A stretch of 64,000 nt of DNA from DASYPQ01 sp046155895 (GTDB lineage: Bacteria; Planctomycetota; UBA1135; GCA-002686595). How positions within the stretch are numbered: the first letter of the stretch is position 1; each line of letters opens with the position of its first letter. Positions 1 through 10,294 of the stretch are shown here, piece by piece. A program made the position numbers and the translations under genes. The notes beneath the pieces were generated by a model. The model saw only the letters and a program-made list of their open reading frames with translations, was not told where the DNA came from and searched no databases. Location: contig JBJXFB010000118.1 in assembly GCA_046155895.1 (NCBI GenBank), positions 1-64,000 of the forward strand. The letters run 5' to 3'.

Positions 1-1
1 G

Positions 2-688
2 GGGCGCGAGCTCGCGCACCTCACGGCTCTCGCGCGCGAGCGCGGCGTGACGATGCTCCTCGACGAGTTCTACAGCCATTTCATCTACACGCCGGAAGGC
101 CGGGCCGGCGCGGGCCCGGTCAGCGCCGCGGCCTACGTCGAGGACGTCGAGCGCGACCCGGTTCTCCTCTTCGACGGCCTCACGAAGAGCTTCCGCTACC
201 CCGGCTGGCGAGTCGGCTGGGCCGTCGGGCCCTCCGCGATGATCGAGACGATGGCGCGCACGGCAAGCTCGATCGACGGCGGTCCCTCGCGCATCGCGCA
301 GAGGGCCGCCCTCGCCGCGCTCGAGCCCGCACAGGCCGACGGGGAAACGCGCGCGCTCCGCGTGGCGTTCGTGAAGAAGCGCAACCTCCTCGTCGAGAGG
401 CTGAAGCGCATGGGGATCCGCTTCGCGCGCGAGCCCGAGTCCACGTTCTACGGCTGGGCGAGCCTGGAGAATCTCCCCGAGCCGCTGAACGACGCGCTCC
501 CGTTCTTCCGCGCCGCGCTCGAGCACAAGGTGATGACCGTGCCCGGCGAGTTCTTCGACGTGAATCCCGGCCAGCGACGGCGCGGAGAGTCGCCCTACCG
601 CCGCTGGATGCGATTCTCCTTCGGCCCGCCGATGGCGAACCTCGAGATGGGGCTCGACCGGCTCGAGAAGATGGTCCGTCAGGCCTGA
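2..688 (+). CDS. PLP-dependent aminotransferase, class I/II, C-terminal part
   Basis: This is the 3' part (228 codons plus stop) of a fold-type I aminotransferase. The reading frame is open to the window edge, so the start lies upstream. The visible part begins in the large domain with the segment LLDEFYSHF, whose Asp and Tyr correspond to the cofactor-contacting residues of the family. It continues to LTKSFRYPGWRVGW, where the Lys is the expected Schiff-base lysine for pyridoxal phosphate and the following Arg is the usual phosphate contact. The remaining sequence is the small C-terminal domain, ending with a typical RFSFG strand. The amino substrate cannot be told from this fragment; aspartate- or MalY-like aminotransferases are nearest in style. 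The next gene runs on the opposite strand and converges with it. Confidence 0.85.
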   Translation, partial: GRELAHLTALARERGVTMLLDEFYSHFIYTPEGRAGAGPVSAAAYVEDVERDPVLLFDGLTKSFRYPGWRVGWAVGPSAMIETMARTASSIDGGPSRIAQRAALAALEPAQADGETRALRVAFVKKRNLLVERLKRMGIRFAREPESTFYGWASLENLPEPLNDALPFFRAALEHKVMTVPGEFFDVNPGQRRRGESPYRRWMRFSFGPPMANLEMGLDRLEKMVRQA

Positions 689-695
689 CGCCTGA

Positions 696-1415
696 TCAGC
701 GCGGAAGGCTGTCCGTAGCGGCCGGAGGCGGCTCGCACTCCGATTCGTCGGTTTCCCCGACGCGCGAAACGCTGAAGGCGCGCAAGTCCTGGAGCTCCGC
801 GTCGGTCAGGAATGCCCGGCAGGCCTCGAGGACGCGCCCGAAGATCGCTGCGTTCTCGCCGGAGAGCGCCTCGAGCGCGTCGCCGCGGCCGTGGACGCGC
901 TCGAACGCGGCGGCCACCTCGCGCTCGACGACCTCGACGAGCCGTCGGGTCTTCCCGGGAGAGAGGCCGAGTTCGAGCGCGGCTTCTTCGCCGAAGCGCC
1001 CCGCGAGGACGCGCGCCTCTTCGCGCGAGAGCTGGATCGTCTCTTCCGCGGTCACCCAGAGATCGCCGCGACGACGGCTTGCGAGCAGAGCGGATTCGGC
1101 TTCGCGCTCGAGAACCGAAGCCTCGCCGAGCGCGGCCTGGGCCTCGCGTGCCACGGCCGCTTCGTCCGCACCCGCGTCGAGCGTCAGGAGGAAGCGCCGG
1201 CCCGAACGATCGACGCGGCTCTGCGCGACGCCGGGGATCCCATCGAGCCGCGCCAGCACGGGCGCGAGAGTCGAGCCTCACCCGAGGCCCGCGACGGCGC
1301 CTCACCGGAAGCGGTGCGATTCGAGCGCGAGGACGCCGTCCAAGCCGTAGGGAGTCGACGCGCACGCCGCGAGCGCCAAGGTTGTGACCAGGAGTCGAAT
1401 ACGCAGGGAACTCAC
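696..1415 (-). pseudogene. Lipoprotein ORF interrupted by two in-frame TGA codons
   Basis: A GTG start at 1415 opens a lipoprotein signal peptide (hydrophobic LLVTTLALAAC, lipobox Cys about residue 18). After 37 codons the frame meets TGA (plus-strand 1302-1304), and seven codons later a second TGA (1278-1280). The same frame then continues without interruption to a normal stop at 696. The downstream part (LARLDGIPGVAQSRVDRSG and onwards) resembles an HMA-like betaalphabeta module followed by about 120 helical residues ending in FLTDAELQDLRAF. Codon use looks coding on both sides of the stops, so the two pieces look like one gene. Each TGA differs from an Arg CGA codon by one transition, which favours recent pseudogenisation or sequence error. 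Recoding as selenocysteine is possible but unsupported. A -10-like TAAGGT lies at 1435-1440 on this strand. I do not recognise the family with certainty. Confidence 0.5.
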
Positions 1416-1600
1416 CTCGTCGAGACTGAGGAAGACCTTACCGCCGGATCCGCCGAGGGGTCAACCGGGCCACGACGAGAGAGAAAAGTCGGATCCCCCT
1501 GAAACCGCCCGTTCCCCCTGCAGTCGCTCGTCATGGACGGAGCCGATCGCTCCTCCAGGCGCTCTCGCCATCGAGGGCAATCCGCAAGTAAGCTGGAGCC
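1416..1600. other. Divergent intergenic region before hicBA
   Basis: This 185-bp gap separates the interrupted lipoprotein gene from hicB. It holds -10-like hexamers for both sides: TAAGGT on the minus strand (1435-1440) and TAAGCT on the plus strand (1589-1594). I see no RNA gene or further ORF that looks real. Confidence 0.4.
1589..1594 (+). promoter_or_regulatory. -10-like TAAGCT, leaderless hicB
   Basis: The TANNNT hexamer ends six bases before the GTG at 1601. That spacing puts the transcript start at or next to the start codon. No clear -35 box is visible. Confidence 0.4.
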
Positions 1601-1840
1601 GTGGAAGAAGGCATGACCAGGACCTACACGGCCTACATCGAGTACGACTCGGACACCGAGTCCTACGTCGGAACAGTCCCGGGGCTTCCCGGTGCTCACA
1701 GCCAAGGCAAGTCGCTCGACGAGTTGCAGCGCAACCTGCGCGAAGTGGTCCAACTCGTTCTCGAGGAACGCAAGGCTCGAGGTGAACCGATCGACGTGGA
1801 TCCGTTCGTCGGCCTCCAGCAGGTGATCGTGCGAGTGTGA
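1601..1840 (+). CDS. hicB: HicB-family antitoxin
   Basis: This 79-residue protein is the antitoxin of a HicBA-type toxin-antitoxin pair. It has the partial RNase-H-like HicB fold seen as TYTAYIEYDSDTESYVGTVP, then PGLPGAHSQGKSLDELQRN, where a helix follows the GLPG turn. No separate DNA-binding domain follows, so this is the short HicB form. The GTG at 1601 was preferred because a -10-like hexamer ends six bases upstream; ATG at 1613 is an alternative that shortens the protein by four residues. Its stop overlaps the toxin start by four bases (GTGA at 1837-1840), so the two are translationally coupled. Antitoxin precedes toxin, the reverse of the order that named the family but common. HicB proteins bind and neutralise HicA and often repress the operon. 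Confidence 0.85.
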   Translation: MEEGMTRTYTAYIEYDSDTESYVGTVPGLPGAHSQGKSLDELQRNLREVVQLVLEERKARGEPIDVDPFVGLQQVIVRV

Positions 1841-2070
1841 GCAGACTCCCCATCGTCGATGCGATGACGATGGAGCGGGTCCTGCGACGCCTCGGCTTCG
1901 AGGCGGTCCGACACAGGGGGAGCCATGTGTTCTACCGCCATCCCGACGGACGCACGACCACCGTTCCCCATCATCGCGGGCGGGATTATGCCCGTCCCCT
2001 GATCCGCGAGATCCTCCGAGAGATCGATCTCGCTCCCGAGGACTACGTTCGCCTCCGCCAGGATGTCTGA
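1837..2070 (+). CDS. hicA: HicA-family mRNA interferase toxin
   Basis: This 77-residue protein is the toxin partner of hicB. HicA toxins are small dsRBD-like ribonucleases that cut mRNA and arrest growth until neutralised. The signature is complete: an N-terminal helix with RRLGFEAVRHRGSHVFYRH, where the Gly-Ser-His contains the catalytic His, followed by a TTVPHH strand and the IREILREIDL helix. Length is usual for the family, with a short acidic C-terminal extension. Translation starts at the GTG inside the GTGA overlap with hicB. The pair sits between unrelated genes and there is no sign of a mobile element around it. Confidence 0.87.
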   Translation: MSRLPIVDAMTMERVLRRLGFEAVRHRGSHVFYRHPDGRTTTVPHHRGRDYARPLIREILREIDLAPEDYVRLRQDV

Positions 2071-2137
2071 CCGCGGACCTTGAGTCCGCAGTTCGCTTCG
2101 GCACAATCCTGCGCCCCGCGCCGGTTCGGCGCCTGCG

Positions 2138-3649
2138 ATGCAGTACGGCTTCCTCATCGACCACCGCCGCTGCATCGGCTGCCACGCCTGCACCGTCGCC
2201 TGCAAGGCCGAGAACGACGTTCCGGTCGGCGACTTCCGCACCTGGGTCAAGTACCAGGAAAAGGGCCGCTACCCCGCGATCAAGCGCCACTTCGCCGTCC
2301 TGCGCTGCAACCACTGTTCGTCGGCGCCCTGCGTCACGATCTGCCCGGTCAACGCGCTCGAGAAGCGCAAGGACGGCATCGTCGACCTCGACCGCGACGT
2401 GTGCATCGGGTGCCGCGCGTGCATGCAGGGCTGTCCCTACGACGCGATCTACCTGAACGAGGACTCCGGCGCGGCGGAGAAGTGCCACTACTGCGCGCAC
2501 CGCGTCGAGAAGAACCTCGAGCCCGCGTGCGTCGTCGTCTGCCCGGAGAGCGCCATCGTCTCGGGCGACCTCCACGATCCGACGAGCCGCATCGCGCGGA
2601 TGGTGAAGGAGAACGAGACGCTCGTCCGCCGCCCCGAGCAGCGCACCGGTCCGAACGTCCACTACCTCGGCGTCGAACCCTCGACGCTCGTCCCCGGATC
2701 CGCCGAGAGGCCCTCGACCTATCTCTGGAGCGAGCGTCCGCCCGACAAGCCCGAGCCCTGGCCTTCGTCGCTCCCGCTCGAGCCCGACAACCGCGTCGTG
2801 CTCGACACGGGGCACAAGGTCGAGTGGGGCTGGCACGTGGCCGCCTACTTGGTCACGAAGGGCATCGCGGCTGGTGCGGCGCTGCTCGCGCCCTTCGCGG
2901 CAGCGCTCGGCCTCCGCGGATTCGCGCGCGACTGGCTGCCGGAGGTCTTCGCGCTCCTCTTCATCTCGATCACGACCTACCTCCTGGTCGTCGATCTCGC
3001 CCGCCCGAAGCTGTTCTTGACCATCCTGACGCGCGGGAACCCGCGCAGCTGGCTCGTGATCGGCGCCTGGATCCTGATCGCGTTCGCGAACACGGTCGTG
3101 GTCGGGATGGCGCTGCGCTGGTTCGGATACGCCGATGCGGCAGACGCGCTGCGCTGGGCAGCGGCGGCGCAGGCAGTCGGCGTCGCGGGCTACACCGCGT
3201 TCCTCTTCGCGCAGTGCGAGGGCCGCGACCTGTGGCAGTCGAAGCTCCTGCTCCCCCACCTGCTCGTGCAAGCCTTCCTCTGCGGCCTCGCGGTGCTCCT
3301 GCCCTTCTCGCAGGAGTGGCGGCCCGTCGCGCCGTGGTTCCTGCTGGCGTGCACGCTGAACGTTCTCTTCGGAAACCTCGAGCAGAGAAAGCACCACGCG
3401 ACGTCCAACGGCCGTCAGGCGGCCGCGTTCCTGGGAGTCATCCGCATGGGGCGGATTGCCAGGCCCTACCGGCTCGCGAACGGTCCCGGAATGCTCGTGC
3501 CCGCCGCCCTCGTCGCGTTCGCGAGCCTGCAGCGCTTCGAAACAGCCGCTCCGGTGCTGCTGCCGATCGCCGCGGTCGTCGCGCTCACGGCGCTCTACGT
3601 GCACGAGTGGGTGTTCGTCCGCGCCGGACAGCTGCCGCCGCTTTCCTGA
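2138..3649 (+). CDS. Fused PsrB-type [4Fe-4S] and NrfD/PsrC-type membrane subunit
   Basis: This 503-residue protein joins two subunits usually encoded separately in DMSO-reductase-family respiratory complexes. Residues 1-145 are the electron-transfer subunit with four complete Cys sets: CIGCHACTVAC (12-22), CNHCSSAPCVTIC (57-69), CIGCRACMQGC (89-99) and CHYC...ACVVVC (116-135), predicting four [4Fe-4S] clusters. After a linker, about eight hydrophobic segments from residue 232 to the end match the NrfD/PsrC quinone-interacting anchor. No catalytic molybdopterin subunit is adjacent; the nearest is 20 kb away at 24244-27033. It probably passes electrons between a molybdoenzyme and the quinone pool, but its partner and direction are inference. 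Confidence 0.85.
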   Translation: MQYGFLIDHRRCIGCHACTVACKAENDVPVGDFRTWVKYQEKGRYPAIKRHFAVLRCNHCSSAPCVTICPVNALEKRKDGIVDLDRDVCIGCRACMQGCPYDAIYLNEDSGAAEKCHYCAHRVEKNLEPACVVVCPESAIVSGDLHDPTSRIARMVKENETLVRRPEQRTGPNVHYLGVEPSTLVPGSAERPSTYLWSERPPDKPEPWPSSLPLEPDNRVVLDTGHKVEWGWHVAAYLVTKGIAAGAALLAPFAAALGLRGFARDWLPEVFALLFISITTYLLVVDLARPKLFLTILTRGNPRSWLVIGAWILIAFANTVVVGMALRWFGYADAADALRWAAAAQAVGVAGYTAFLFAQCEGRDLWQSKLLLPHLLVQAFLCGLAVLLPFSQEWRPVAPWFLLACTLNVLFGNLEQRKHHATSNGRQAAAFLGVIRMGRIARPYRLANGPGMLVPAALVAFASLQRFETAAPVLLPIAAVVALTALYVHEWVFVRAGQLPPLS

Positions 3650-3769
3650 TGCCCGCGCGCGCCGAGGCGCCGCGAGGACCTCGAAGCGCCGGTCTCGGCC
3701 GCCCGCAAACCGGCCGACCTGGGCGACCGGAGCCTGAATTCGTGTATCCTGCGGCAGGAGTGTCCATCC

Positions 3770-5386
3770 GTGGAAGCCCGACTTCCCGATGACGAGCGGC
3801 TGCGATCGGGCGCGTTGCGGCGCCACCCGATCCTCGACGCGCCCGATGAGACCGAGGCGCGCATCGCGCTCTCGGAGCTGCGCTATCGCTCCCTGGTCGA
3901 GGCGACGACTTCGGTCGTCTTCACGACCGACCCGCGCGGCGCCTTCGTCGAACCCCAGCGAGGCTGGGAGGACTACACCGGCCAGGGCTGGGAGGTGCAC
4001 CAGGGATTCGGCTGGAGCCGGGCCGTCCATCACGACGACCTCGATCGCGTCGAGAAGAGTCGCCTCGCCGCGCTCGAGGAGAAACGCATCGTGGACGTCG
4101 AAGGCCGCGTCTGGCATGCCCGGACTGGCTCCTACCGGCACTGCGTGGCCCGCGCGGTTCCGATCCTCGATGAGCACGGATCGGTGTACGAGTGGATCGG
4201 AACGATCACCGACGTGCACGAGCGTGAAGAGTCCGACAGGGCCCTGAAGAAGCAGCGCGCCGAGCAGCAGATCATCTTCGACTCCGTGCCAGCGATGATC
4301 TGGTACAAGGACTGCGAGAATCGGATCCTCCGCCTCAACCGGCCGGCCGCCGCGTCGATGAAGAAGTCCGTGGGCGAGCTCGAAGGCTGCTCCACGTACG
4401 ACCTGTACCCGGACGAGGCCGCGCAGTACCACAAGGACGACCTCGAGGTCATCCGATCCGGAAGGTCCAAGCTGGGGATCATCGAGCCCCTGCGGACGGC
4501 CTCCGGTGAGAAGCGCTGGATCCAGACCGACAAGGTGCCCTACCGCGACGGGACCGGGCGCATCATCGGAGTCATCGTCTTCGCCACCGACATCACCGAA
4601 CGCATGCGGGCCGAGGAGGGTGTCCGCACGCTCAACCGGGAGCTGGAGCGGCGTGTCCTGTCCCGGACTGCCGAACTCCAGGCAGCGCTGACCGAGCTGG
4701 AGGCCTTCAGCTACTCGGTGTCCCACGACCTGCGCGCGCCGCTCCGGGCGATGGCCGGCTATTCGGCAGCCTTGATCGAGGACACGGGAGGGAAGCTCGA
4801 TCCGGCCCAGCTGAAGCAGCTCGGGCGCATCCAGGCGAACTGCCAGCACATGGCCGCCCTCATCGACGACCTGCTGTCGCTCGCGCGCCTCTCGCGCGAC
4901 GACATGAGGAAAGAGACGGTCGACATCTCCAGCCTGGCGGGTGAGATCGCCGACTCGATCCGTCCCGCGGAGCCGTCGCGCGAGGTCGAGTTCGTCATCG
5001 CCCCGGGACTCTCGGCCGAGGCCGACCCGCGCTTCCTGCACATGGTGCTCGACAATCTCCTGCGCAATGCCTGGAAGTTCACGAGCAAGGTGCCGCACGC
5101 GCGGATCGAATTCGGGGCCGCGCCGGATCCGGCGGCCGATCCGGCCGGGCGCACGTTCTTCGTGCGCGACAACGGAGCGGGCTTCGACATGGCCCACGCC
5201 ACTCGCCTCTTCCGACCGTTCGAGCGGCTGCACACGATGTCCGAGTTCCCCGGCTCGGGCATCGGCCTCGCGATCGTGCAGCGGATCATCGCGCGCCACG
5301 GCGGCAGGGTGTGGGCCGAAGGCGTCGAGGGGCAGGGCGCGACCTTCTCCTTCACGCTCCCGCAGCCAGGGAAGTCGCCCGTCTGA
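3770..5386 (+). CDS. PAS-domain sensor histidine kinase
   Basis: This 538-residue kinase has no membrane segment and is probably cytoplasmic. Two PAS domains lie at about 32-155 and 165-280, the second ending in the usual DITERMRAEE exit helix. A coiled-coil linker leads to the dimerisation domain with H-box SYSVSHDLRAPLRAMAGYS (phospho-acceptor His319). The ATPase domain has the N-box NLLRNAWKF (Asn433), G1 DNGAGFD (467-473) and G2 GSGIGLAI (495-502). This arrangement resembles bacteriophytochrome-type kinases without the GAF/PHY module. The GTG start is chosen for an AGGAG nine bases upstream. No response regulator is encoded nearby, so it looks like an orphan. It converges on the next gene with 15 bases between stops. 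Confidence 0.9.
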   Translation: MEARLPDDERLRSGALRRHPILDAPDETEARIALSELRYRSLVEATTSVVFTTDPRGAFVEPQRGWEDYTGQGWEVHQGFGWSRAVHHDDLDRVEKSRLAALEEKRIVDVEGRVWHARTGSYRHCVARAVPILDEHGSVYEWIGTITDVHEREESDRALKKQRAEQQIIFDSVPAMIWYKDCENRILRLNRPAAASMKKSVGELEGCSTYDLYPDEAAQYHKDDLEVIRSGRSKLGIIEPLRTASGEKRWIQTDKVPYRDGTGRIIGVIVFATDITERMRAEEGVRTLNRELERRVLSRTAELQAALTELEAFSYSVSHDLRAPLRAMAGYSAALIEDTGGKLDPAQLKQLGRIQANCQHMAALIDDLLSLARLSRDDMRKETVDISSLAGEIADSIRPAEPSREVEFVIAPGLSAEADPRFLHMVLDNLLRNAWKFTSKVPHARIEFGAAPDPAADPAGRTFFVRDNGAGFDMAHATRLFRPFERLHTMSEFPGSGIGLAIVQRIIARHGGRVWAEGVEGQGATFSFTLPQPGKSPV

Positions 5387-5401
5387 TCGGTCGCGGAAGT
5401 C

Positions 5402-6934
5402 CTACTCGAAGTGCCTGCGGTACGGCTCGGGCACGCGGGAGCGCATCAGCTCCCGGCCGCGCAGGAATCCGTCGAGATGGGCGCGATCCCAGTCCGTCAG
5501 CGCGCGTCCCGGCCGCGTCATGAACCGCAGGCATCGGCCCATCGACAGGTACAGCGCCTCCTGCTGCTCGGGCGTCCGCTTCCGTCCGGCCTGCTCCACG
5601 ATCCGCTCGAGCCGGGGGAGATCGTCGCCGAAGCGCAGGGCCAGCCAGCGCCCGATCCCGTCCCCGGGGGCACCGGAGGCAGCGTGGTCCGCCCAGAATC
5701 TGGATCGATCGCAATAGGGAAGGATCGCGAGCAGGCAGACCAAGGCGTAAACGGCCGCGAGGCCGAGGACGGGCCCCTGGATCGCCGGCACGCGCGACGC
5801 GACCGCATCCGCGCCGACCGCCGCGGCGATGATGAGGAACGGGAACATCAGCATCACGTAGCGGATGTCGCGGATGTCCGGATCGGCGGCGGGGATCTGA
5901 AAGTCGCTGATCGACAGGATCACGAGGAAGATGGCGAGGTAGAGGAGAGCGAGGACGCCCGGGTGCGGCGATGCCGTCCTGATCTCCGATCGAAGGCTCC
6001 ACACCGCCGCCAACACGCCCGCCGCGAGGACGATCGCCCCGAGCGTTCCCAGGCCGGGCCATGCCTTGAAGAAGAAGGAGGCCGGCAGTCCCTCCGACAG
6101 GAGCATTCCGAGTCGGCGGAGCGGACCCGCGCGCCCGGCGTCCGGGCTCACGTGCTCCACGAGCGAGGCGCCGTAGAGCGAGACGCCCGCGAAGTCGTGT
6201 CGCAGGTTGTAGAGGAACCAGGGGATCATCCCGACGAGGAAGCCCGCGGCCTGCACGAGCGCTCCCCGCAGGAAACCCCGGGGATCGTGTAGGAAACCGA
6301 GCACGGCGATCGCCGTCACGAACACGAGCGTCTGGTACCCGAACCAGACGGAGAAGCCGAGGACGAATCCGAGCAGGAGCCGCCGCCATCCCTTCCCCTG
6401 ACGCGCGGAGCCGAGATCGAGGAAGAGATAGCACGCGAGCAGCGCCAGCGCGTTGCTCTCCATGTGGCTCCCCCATGCGACCGTCGTGATGATCGTGTAG
6501 CCCGGAGGCGTGAGCGCCATGAGCAGTCCGCCGATCCAGGCCGCGCGGCGCGTCGCGAAGCGGTCGAGCATCAGGAAGAGGAGGACGACGGCGGCGAGGT
6601 GGAAGCCGATCGGGACGGCCTTGAGAGCCCAGAGGCGCGGGCCGAACACCGCGAAGAGCGGGGCGGCGAGCGCCGCGACGACCGTGGAGCCCCCGAAGAA
6701 CGTCGTGTACTGGTAGTCGAGGACCGGCAGCAGCGGCCCGCGGACGATTTCGAGCGCGACGCAGCCCTTCGTGACCTCCTCGCCGACCGCGATGAAGGGT
6801 TCGCTCTGCGCCGCCGAGTTCTTCTGCCGGAAGAGATCGGCCCGGGGCGCGAACAGCACGCACAGGCGCGGGAGGAGAGCGAGAGCGAGTAGGACCGCGA
6901 GCGCGAAGCCTCGAGAACGGCGCTTCGGCTGCAT
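5402..6934 (-). CDS. GT-C family membrane glycosyltransferase (PMT/GT39-like)
   Basis: This roughly 510-residue polytopic membrane protein starts with a basic tail and a hydrophobic segment (FALAVLLALALLPRL). It shows about ten further hydrophobic stretches, for instance after LWALKAVP and TIITTVAW. Overall organisation matches GT-C enzymes that move sugars from polyprenyl-phosphate donors to lipid or protein acceptors in the envelope. The acceptor is unknown. It looks paralogous to the 61578-63710 product, sharing the LALKLVP / LWALKAVP region and a VYTTF-like external loop. The ATG at 6934 was chosen over 6943 because TAGGAT ends six bases before it, as in other genes here. I am sure of the membrane topology class and less sure of catalytic activity. 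Confidence 0.65.
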   Translation of the reverse strand: MQPKRRSRGFALAVLLALALLPRLCVLFAPRADLFRQKNSAAQSEPFIAVGEEVTKGCVALEIVRGPLLPVLDYQYTTFFGGSTVVAALAAPLFAVFGPRLWALKAVPIGFHLAAVVLLFLMLDRFATRRAAWIGGLLMALTPPGYTIITTVAWGSHMESNALALLACYLFLDLGSARQGKGWRRLLLGFVLGFSVWFGYQTLVFVTAIAVLGFLHDPRGFLRGALVQAAGFLVGMIPWFLYNLRHDFAGVSLYGASLVEHVSPDAGRAGPLRRLGMLLSEGLPASFFFKAWPGLGTLGAIVLAAGVLAAVWSLRSEIRTASPHPGVLALLYLAIFLVILSISDFQIPAADPDIRDIRYVMLMFPFLIIAAAVGADAVASRVPAIQGPVLGLAAVYALVCLLAILPYCDRSRFWADHAASGAPGDGIGRWLALRFGDDLPRLERIVEQAGRKRTPEQQEALYLSMGRCLRFMTRPGRALTDWDRAHLDGFLRGRELMRSRVPEPYRRHFE

Positions 6935-6940
6935 CGGGAG

Positions 6941-6946
6941 CATCCT
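6941..6946 (-). promoter_or_regulatory. -10-like TAGGAT, leaderless
   Basis: Minus-strand TAGGAT ends six bases before the ATG at 6934 and overlaps the alternative ATG at 6943. No Shine-Dalgarno sequence is present. Confidence 0.35.
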
Positions 6947-6950
6947 AGCT

Positions 6951-9472
6951 TCAGCCGCGCAAGCTCTCGATCGGCCGGATCGCCAAGGCGCGCGCGCAGC
7001 CGGCCAGACCGCAAGCCGCGGCCAGGATCGAACCGGCGAGGCCGGCGACCGGCGCCGTCCACCAGAGGACGCCGGCGTCGAGCGCGAGCACGTGCTCCAG
7101 GAAGGCCCAGGCGAGAGTGCAAGCCCCCAGAGCTCCGAGGAAGGCGCCCACCAGGCCCAGCAGCGCGAACTCGAGCGCGAACAGGCGCGCCACGCCGGAC
7201 CTTGTGAGCCCGAGGACCTTCCACAGCGCCGCTTCGCGCGCGCGACGCAGCGCGCCGAGGCTGGCGACGCCCGCCAGCAGCACCAGCCCGACCAGCGCGG
7301 TGAACCCGCCCAGCACCTGCACGGCGAGGCCGGAGCGCTCGAGCACGCGCCGCACCTTCTCGAGGATCGCCCGCACGCGGATCACGGTCACGTTCGAGAG
7401 GCCGGCGCTCACCCGGTCCTGCACTCGCTGCTCGGCCTCGGGCGCGACGTTCGCCGCCGCGAGCAGGCTGTGGGGCGCCGCGTCGAGCGCACCCGGCTCG
7501 GCCACGAGGAAGAAATTGATCCCGAAGCTCTCCCACTCGACGGAGCGCAGGCTCGTGACCACGAGCTCGATCGGCACGCCCTGGACATCGAAGACGATGC
7601 GCGAGCCGAGCCCGGCGCCGATGTCCTCGGCGAATTCCTCCTCGAGCGAGAGCTCGAGGCGCTCCGGGTCGCTCCACAGCTCTCCGGCCACGAGCGTGTT
7701 GTCCGCGGTGAGCTCCTTCTGCCAGGTGATGCGCTGCTCGCGCGTCAGGGCCCAGCGTCCGCGCCCGCGCTCGTCGTCGCGGCTCGCGCCCAGCTCTTCG
7801 ACCGAGACGCCGTCGATCGAGGCGATGCGCGCGGTCGCGAGCGGCACCACGCGCACGGACGCCGCGCCCTCCTCGGCGAGGATGCGCTCGAAGTCCGCGC
7901 GTTGATCGGGTTGCAGGTCGAGGAAGAAGAGGCTCGCCCCGTCGTTCGGCAGCGAGCTCGCCAGACGCGCGGAGAGCCGCGATTCCACCAGGAGCAGCGT
8001 GACGACGACGAGCGTTCCAAGACCCAGCGCCACGACCGCGCCGAGCACGCCCGCGCCCGGCCGCGCCAGTGCGGCGAGCCCGTGGGCGAGCCCGGCCGGT
8101 AGCCGCGCGCGCGGCACCCAGGACGCCAGAAGAGTCAGCCCGCGCGCGCCGAGCGCGAGCAGCGCGAAGAGGGCCAAGGCGCCGCCCGTGAACCACGCGG
8201 CTTCGGAGAGCACCTCGCCCTGCACCCAGGCCGCCACGAAGACGGCCAGAAGCAGCCCGGCGATCGCGCCGAAACGCACCGCGGGCCGGGGCGGCAGCGG
8301 CTCGGCTTCGTAGCGCAGCACGCGGACCGGCGGCACGCGCCAGACGGCCGAGAGCGCCGGCAGGCTGAAGGCGAGGGCGACGAGCGTACCGAGCCCGATG
8401 CCGCGCAGGATCGAGAGCGGAGCCCAGGCGAGCTCGAGCCCGGCCGGCAGCAGCTCCGGCAGGAAGCGCGGCACGAAGAGCGGCAGGAAGCTCCCGAGGA
8501 GGGAGCCGAGTGCGCTCCCGACGATCGCCAGCGCGATCACGTGGCCGGCGTACATGAGGAGCACCTCGCGCGGCGTGAAACCGAGCACGCGCAGCACGGC
8601 CACGCTCGCGACGCGCGTCCCGATCCAAGCGCGCACGATCTCGGCCACGCCCACGCCGCCCAGGATCAGCGACAGCAGCGCCACGAGCCCGAGGTAGCGC
8701 TCCACGCGCCGCGCGGCCCTCCGCACCTGGGGCTGCGCTTCCTCGTGGTCGTCGATGCGCACCTTCTCGGGCACGGGCACGCGCGCGCGCAGCGCCTTCA
8801 CCCAGTCCGCCGCCCGCCCGGCCGATTCCGGCAGGCCCACGAGCGCGCCGTACGTGATTCGCGCTCCGACGCCGCCGAGCTGCATGCGTTCGAAGCCGGC
8901 GAGCGAGCTGAACACGCGCGGGCCGGCCGTGAAGGTCGGGTCGAGCCTGCCCGGCTCGTCGAGCACGAGCGCGGCCACTTCGAAGCGCGCCGAGCCGAGC
9001 GCGAGCTCGTCGCCGACGCGAACGCCCAGGCCGGCCGCGAGGTCGGCGGCGATCACGACGCGGTCGGGCGTCAGCAGCTCGTCGAGCGTGGTCGGCGGAT
9101 CGAGCACGAGCGCGCCGTGGAACGGGAAACCGGGCCCCACGGCCTTCAGCTCCACCAGGCGGCTGGCGCCGTTCGCCGTGGAGCGCGCCATGGTCTGCAC
9201 CTGACGCACCTCGGAGAGGCGCGCGCCCTCGCGCCCGGCGGTGGACAGGGCCTCCAGCAGGTCCGGGGGCAGAGGCTCGCGGGCGCGCATCCATACGTCG
9301 GCGCCCAGCAGCTCCTTCGATTGCAGCGCGATGGCGCTCCGCACGGAACTCACGAGGCCCGCCACGCCCACGACCGCCATCGCACCGAGCGCGAGGCAGG
9401 CCGTGAAGAAGAAGAGCCGCCCGCGGCTGCCGCGCGACTCGCGCCGCGCCGCGCGGAAGAGCGTCGCGATCC

Positions 9473-9476
<4 letters not shown>
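6951..9476 (-). CDS. ybbP: YbbP-like ABC transporter permease (FtsX-type)
   Basis: This 841-residue permease belongs to the large YbbP subgroup of the MacB/FtsX superfamily. It has an N-terminal membrane segment (LFFFTACLALGAMAVVGVAG), a long periplasmic region, and two FtsX modules with hydrophobic clusters near residues 240-400 and 690-830. Such permeases do not transport in the classical way; they use ATP to move lipids or proteins in or through the envelope. It starts at GTG 9476, which overlaps the stop of the upstream ATPase gene (GTGA at 9473-9476), so the two form one operon. Together with the divergent esterase gene this reproduces the tesA / ybbA-ybbP arrangement known from proteobacteria. 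The substrate of YbbAP is still not settled. Confidence 0.85.
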
Positions 9477-10201
<725 letters not shown>

Positions 10202-10281
10202 GCGGCAACGATGAAGGATTCGCGTCGGCGAGGAAAGAGGATGCACCCCGATCCGCCTTTCACGCGCGGGCCGTGGGCGCG

Positions 10282-10287
10282 TACAGT
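10282..10287 (+). promoter_or_regulatory. -10-like TACAGT, leaderless tesA
   Basis: The hexamer ends seven bases before the ATG at 10295. There is no Shine-Dalgarno sequence, and this supports the internal start over longer alternatives. Confidence 0.4.
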
Positions 10288-10294
10288 GCACGCG

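Noticed and set aside
1278..1304. Selenocysteine as the only explanation of the two TGA codons
   Set aside because: No SECIS hairpin or Sel genes are visible and both sites are one change from CGA; kept only as an alternative.
2138..3649. Annotation as a single ferredoxin or as formate dehydrogenase beta subunit
   Set aside because: About 270 residues of NrfD-type membrane helices follow in frame, so it is a fusion.
1412..5299. A 1295-codon minus-strand open frame, and other very long antisense frames
   Set aside because: They are the high-GC shadow of real genes: they lack starts, domains and natural amino-acid composition.
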